A stretch of 64,000 bases of DNA from Elusimicrobiota bacterium (GTDB lineage Bacteria > Elusimicrobiota > Elusimicrobia > UBA1565 > UBA9628), in NCBI GenBank assembly GCA_016218545.1, contig JACRDQ010000029.1, positions 1-64,000 of the forward strand. Direction: 5' to 3'. Each line of letters starts with the position of its first letter. Position 1 is the first letter of the stretch. The translations under genes and the position numbers were made by a program. Shown here in pieces: positions 60,542-64,000 of this stretch. The notes below the pieces were generated by a model. The model did not search any database. It saw only the letters and a list, made by a program, of their open reading frames with translations, and was not told where the DNA came from.

Positions 60542-61873
60542 CTAGAGGAACGAATACCGGTGCGAATGGATGTTGGTGGCGATCCCAAGCGCCCAGAGCG
60601 TCACCGCGAGGCTCGATCCTCCGTACGACACCAACGGAAGGGGGACGCCGGCCACCGGCACCACCCCCAGGCACATCCCGACGTTGAGCGCCAGATGGAA
60701 GGCGAACATCGACGCCAGCCCGCTGGCGACCAAGCTCCCGTAGCGGTCCCGCGAGAGCTTCGCGGCCCCGATGAGCCTCCAGATCATCAGCATGTAGAGG
60801 CCCAGCACCCCCACGGCGCCCAGGAAGCCCATCTCCTCGCCGATGACCGCGTAGATGAAGTCCGTGTGCCTCTCCGGCAGGAAGCCCAGGCGCGACTGCG
60901 TTCCCGAGAAGAGCCCTTTGCCCAGCAGGCCGCCGGAGCCGATCGCGATGACGGACTGGCGGACGTTGTAGGAGGCGCCCAGGATGTCGGCCTCCGGCGA
61001 GAGGAACGCCACGAACCTGTTGCGCTGGTAGCCCTTGAGCTGGCGGTTGACCATGATGCCGGAGAGCAGGCCCGCGATGATGATGGCGGCCGCGACGACG
61101 AAGTAGGCGCCGCGCGGCCGCGCGCGCATCATCAGGGCCAGCCACCAGGAGACCGCGGCCAGGACCGCGATGCCGGCCAGCACGAGGGCCGTGGTCCACC
61201 CCATCCGTCCCGTCTCCATGATGAGCCTGGCCAGGGTGCCCTGCGCGGCATCCGGGAAATGCACCTGACAGAGGACGTAGGCCAAAGGGAAGACCATCGC
61301 GATCGACCCGTACCCCACCAGCACCGCCAGATGCTCCGCCCCGGCGCCCGCGCAGAAAAGCATCCCGATGAGCACCGGGAAGAAGGTCAGCGAGGAGGCG
61401 AAATCCGGCTGCAGGAGGATGAGGACCATGACGGCCCCCACGAGCGCCAGAGCCCCGCCGACGGTCGAGAGCTCCGTGATCCTCCTCCCCCTCCAGGCCA
61501 GGAAGCTGGCCAACGAGAGGATGACGCCGATGCGGGCCAGCTCCATGGGTTGGAAGCTGATGAGGGAGAACTCGAACCAGGAACGGTGCCCCCGGCGCAC
61601 GCTCCCCATGACCAGCACGGCGACCATCATGGCCACGACCAGCCCGTAGATGATCCTCGACTGGTCCTGGTAGATCTGGTAGTTGAACCCGAACCCGAAC
61701 ATGAAGAGCCCGATGCCGATGGTCAGCGCCAGGAAATGCCGCTGGAGGATGCCGTGGTAGCCCGGGAGGTGGCTGGCCGCGGAAAGCAGGGAGATGGTCC
61801 CCAGGATGATCAGCCCCGAGACCGCCAGGACCAGCGTCCAGTCCATCCGCCCTCTCGCCGGGACCCCTAGCAT
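60542..61873 (-). CDS. rodA: Rod-shape-determining glycosyltransferase RodA
   Basis: A SEDS-family peptidoglycan polymerase that works with PBP2 in cell elongation. With the ATG at 61873 (4 bases after the mrdA stop) it has 443 residues and about ten transmembrane helices. Family motifs include SRLGFLPERHTDFIYAVIGE and the C-terminal GVPLPLVSYGGSSLAV. A later ATG at 61846 (MDWTLVLAV) is also possible. rng follows after a 15-base gap. Confidence 0.94.
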   Translation of the reverse strand: MLGVPARGRMDWTLVLAVSGLIILGTISLLSAASHLPGYHGILQRHFLALTIGIGLFMFGFGFNYQIYQDQSRIIYGLVVAMMVAVLVMGSVRRGHRSWFEFSLISFQPMELARIGVILSLASFLAWRGRRITELSTVGGALALVGAVMVLILLQPDFASSLTFFPVLIGMLFCAGAGAEHLAVLVGYGSIAMVFPLAYVLCQVHFPDAAQGTLARLIMETGRMGWTTALVLAGIAVLAAVSWWLALMMRARPRGAYFVVAAAIIIAGLLSGIMVNRQLKGYQRNRFVAFLSPEADILGASYNVRQSVIAIGSGGLLGKGLFSGTQSRLGFLPERHTDFIYAVIGEEMGFLGAVGVLGLYMLMIWRLIGAAKLSRDRYGSLVASGLASMFAFHLALNVGMCLGVVPVAGVPLPLVSYGGSSLAVTLWALGIATNIHSHRYSFL

Positions 61874-61877
61874 GGCC

Positions 61878-63740
61878 TCAGAGCCTCCTCGCCGGCGCGG
61901 AGAGACCCGCGCCAACGGATGGAAGAGCGCCCGGACCCGGCGACGGCTCCGGCGGCCGGGCGGGCTTGGACGGGTCGGGCATGCCGAAGGCCGCGAGCAT
62001 CATGCTCCGCGCGATGGGGCCGGCGGAGGAGCTTCCGTGCTCCCCGTTCTCGACGAGCACCGCGAGCGCGATGCTGGGGACCTCGCCCGGCCGCGCCGCG
62101 AAGCTGATGAACCACGCGTGGTCCTTGCCGGGATTCTGGGCGGTCCCGGTCTTGCCGTAGACCTCGAGCCCCGGGATGAACGCGGGCCTGCCGGTGCCCG
62201 AGGAGACCACCAGCCTCATGGCCTCGTGGAGGTCGCGCCAGGTGGATTCCTTCATGGTCACGGAGCCCACCTGCTCGGGCCGCTGGACGTACTCGGCCCG
62301 GCCTCCGGCGTATTCGATCCGCTCGGTGAAATGAGGCCGCCAGACCACGCCGCGGCTGGCCACGGCCGCGGTCACGACCGCCATCTGGATGGGGGTGACG
62401 AGCATCTCTCCTTGGCCGATGGCCAGGTTGGCGGTGTCGCCGTCGAACCACGGCCGGGAGCCCTTCCCCTTGGGACCGAAGAGATTCCCCTTCTTCTCGC
62501 CCGCCAGCGCGATGCTCGTCTTGGCTCCCAGGCCGAACATCGCGGAGTAGCGCTCGATGGCGGCGCCGCCGGTCTTGAGGCCCATGCGGTAGAAGTAGAC
62601 GTCGCAGGAATGCGTCAGCCCCGGGAACCAGCTCATCGTCCGGTGCCCCTTGGCCTCCCAGCACAGGAAGACGCGGTTGCCGATCTCGGTGTGGCCCGGG
62701 CAGAACACCGTCTCCGAGGTGGCGAACTTGCCGCTGTCCAGGCCCGCCGCGCCCACGATGATCTTGAAGATCGAGCCGGGAGGGTAGGTGCCGGCGATGG
62801 CCCTGTTGAACTCCGGGAGCTCGACCGTGGTGCGCTTGACCACCTCCGGGTCGGAGGAGAGGAAGTCGTTCGGATCGAAATCCGGCGCGGAGGAGAGGGC
62901 CAGGATGGCCCCGGTCCTCGGGTCGAGGGCCACGGCCGCCCCGCGGCCCGTCAGCGAGGCCCGCAAGCCGTCGTCCGCCGCCTTCTGCACCGCGGCGTCG
63001 AGGGTGAGATGGATGTTGCTCCCCGGCTGCCACCGGATGCGCTCGAGGACGCCCTTGAGCCGGCCCTGGGCGTCCACCTCCATCACGATGCCCCCGTCCT
63101 TGCCGCGGAGCTCCGTCTCGAAGACGCGCTCGAGCCCCATCTTGCCGATGCGCGAGTCGATCCGGTAGCCCTGGCCCTTGAAGCGCGCCCAGCTGTGCGG
63201 GTCCATCCTGCCCATGTAGCCCATGAGGTGGCTGGCGAACCTGCCGAAAGGGTACCTGCGCCGCGCCTCCACGACCAGGTCGATGCCGGGATAGAGGGTC
63301 TTGAGTTCCGAGAGACGGAACATCGTCTTGGGCGGCAGATTCTCCGCCAGCCGCACCGCGCTCTCCTCGCGCACGGCCTGCTGGAGCTTCTCCTGCAGGC
63401 TCTTGCGATCCGCGTCGAGATGCTTGGAGAGCTCCTCGGCCAGGGTCGCGGGCGAGGCCGCTTCCTTGGGCGGCAGATAGATCAGGGAGAACGCGGCTTC
63501 GTTCGTGGCCAGGACGGTCCCGCTGCGGTCGTAGAACCTGCCGCGCGGGGCCGCCTGGTAGATGATCTGGGTGCGGTTGCGCTCGGCCGCCAGGGAGTAC
63601 TCGGCCCGCTGGAGGACCTGGAGCTGGACGATCCTGGCCCCGAGCCCGCCGCCGACCAGGACGTAGATGGCCAGCCAGAGCAGGTCGATGCGGTCCTGCA
63701 GGGGACCCATCCTCGACGACCTCCCCTCAGCCACGCGCAT
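61878..63740 (-). CDS. mrdA: Penicillin-binding protein 2
   Basis: The elongation-specific transpeptidase, 620 residues. One N-terminal transmembrane helix (about 17-40) anchors it, and APRGRFYDRSGTVLATNEAA opens the pedestal domain. The transpeptidase has the SxxK motif in YPPGSIFKI (near residue 321), SCD as the SxN-type motif in GLTHSCDVYFY, and KTGTAQNPGK. The C-terminal tail is Pro-rich. It lies 3 bases after the mreD stop and just before its polymerase partner rodA. Confidence 0.95.
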   Translation of the reverse strand: MRVAEGRSSRMGPLQDRIDLLWLAIYVLVGGGLGARIVQLQVLQRAEYSLAAERNRTQIIYQAAPRGRFYDRSGTVLATNEAAFSLIYLPPKEAASPATLAEELSKHLDADRKSLQEKLQQAVREESAVRLAENLPPKTMFRLSELKTLYPGIDLVVEARRRYPFGRFASHLMGYMGRMDPHSWARFKGQGYRIDSRIGKMGLERVFETELRGKDGGIVMEVDAQGRLKGVLERIRWQPGSNIHLTLDAAVQKAADDGLRASLTGRGAAVALDPRTGAILALSSAPDFDPNDFLSSDPEVVKRTTVELPEFNRAIAGTYPPGSIFKIIVGAAGLDSGKFATSETVFCPGHTEIGNRVFLCWEAKGHRTMSWFPGLTHSCDVYFYRMGLKTGGAAIERYSAMFGLGAKTSIALAGEKKGNLFGPKGKGSRPWFDGDTANLAIGQGEMLVTPIQMAVVTAAVASRGVVWRPHFTERIEYAGGRAEYVQRPEQVGSVTMKESTWRDLHEAMRLVVSSGTGRPAFIPGLEVYGKTGTAQNPGKDHAWFISFAARPGEVPSIALAVLVENGEHGSSSAGPIARSMMLAAFGMPDPSKPARPPEPSPGPGALPSVGAGLSAPARRL

Positions 63741-63743
63741 CCC

Positions 63744-64000
63744 TCACGACTCCACCGTGACGTCCCAGAGCCAGCCCAGCACGGGCGCCAGCAGGCAGTT
63801 GTAGAATGGAGACAGCAGGAAGACGTCCCAGCCCGGCCACCCGAAGTGCCTCATGAAGAGCAGGCCCAGGAGGCCGCTGAAGAGGAAGTAGGCCCAGGTG
63901 CCCACGAAGACGAGGACGGTCTGAGGCGCGATGCTCGACACGTCCACCTGGCGCCGGACGTTGCCCACGAGCCACCCGGCCAGGGTCAGGGAGAGGGACG
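63744..64000 (-). CDS. mreD: Rod-shape-determining protein MreD, C-terminal part
   Basis: The C-terminal 84 or so residues of a membrane protein that runs off the window edge; its start is not visible, and the in-frame GTG at 63968 is unlikely to be it because the frame stays open upstream. Hydrophobic helices such as TVLVFVGTWAYFLFSGLLGL and the ending APVLGWLWDVTVES, together with its position before mrdA and rodA, fit MreD. mreC and mreB would be expected just outside. Confidence 0.8.
   Translation of the reverse strand, partial: SLSLTLAGWLVGNVRRQVDVSSIAPQTVLVFVGTWAYFLFSGLLGLLFMRHFGWPGWDVFLLSPFYNCLLAPVLGWLWDVTVES

Noticed and set aside
59291..61870. An 859-codon plus-strand frame opposite rng and rodA
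   Set aside because: Antisense to well-recognised genes; the product is mostly Leu/Val/Ala and His/Gln/Asp repeats typical of reverse frames in GC-rich DNA.

Overview
This window comes from a GC-rich bacterium (about two thirds G+C by eye, codons ending mostly in G or C). It is a diderm: it encodes a TolC-family outer-membrane channel, an outer-membrane barrel candidate, several lipoproteins, LPS-type heptosyl and glycosyl transferases, secretin-like N domains and a MreD/PBP2/RodA elongation system. The mix of type IV pseudopilin-like genes, tightly overlapping operons and a pyrophosphate-type phosphofructokinase would fit a high-GC Elusimicrobiota lineage or a similar poorly sampled phylum. 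That placement is an impression, not a demonstrated result.

Layout. (1) 1-3.8 kb: translation/transcription cluster tuf-rpmG-tRNA-Trp-secE-nusG-(small membrane protein)-rplK-rplA, closed by a hairpin; rplJ, rplL and rpoBC do not follow. (2) 3.7-25.6 kb: mostly cell-surface polysaccharide genes (GT4, Wzx-type flippase, GDP-fucose-synthase-like epimerase, a methyltransferase-GT2 fusion, FkbM methyltransferase, GT39, two GT2, asparagine synthase, GT9). These are interrupted by malQ, an M29 aminopeptidase, a DUF2339-type membrane protein and three proteases (M48, a caspase-fold lipoprotein, a trypsin-like enzyme). (3) 25.7-32.1 kb: GAF histidine kinase coupled to tldD, then small secreted proteins and a secretin N-domain protein. 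(4) 32.1-38 kb: a divergent two-component pair and three pseudopilin-like proteins. (5) 37.9-40.6 kb: a cNMP/MinD-like/patatin fusion and a Nudix hydrolase on the minus strand. (6) 40.6-53.9 kb: a compact plus-strand run of ten genes, dnaE to dapA, with most junctions overlapping, then a polyamine-synthase-like membrane protein. (7) 54-64 kb: a minus-strand operon mreD-mrdA-rodA-rng-amidase-murI-rho-ridA-lipoprotein that joins cell elongation and wall recycling to two RNA-processing enzymes.

The least ordinary observations are: a Rho factor whose RNA-binding OB domain appears to be replaced by a Gly/Gln/His repeat tail, three genes from an RNase E/G with a 220-residue low-complexity N-terminus of related composition; a recurrent promoter style (TGn plus a -10 box) often only 6-9 bases before the start codon, implying leaderless mRNAs, including two divergent pairs that share one -10 region; EF-hand-like Asp loops in the pseudopilins; and a lipoprotein caspase. 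I found no rRNA, CRISPR array, insertion sequence or prophage. No gene-free stretch exceeds about 300 bases; the longest is 17571-17859.
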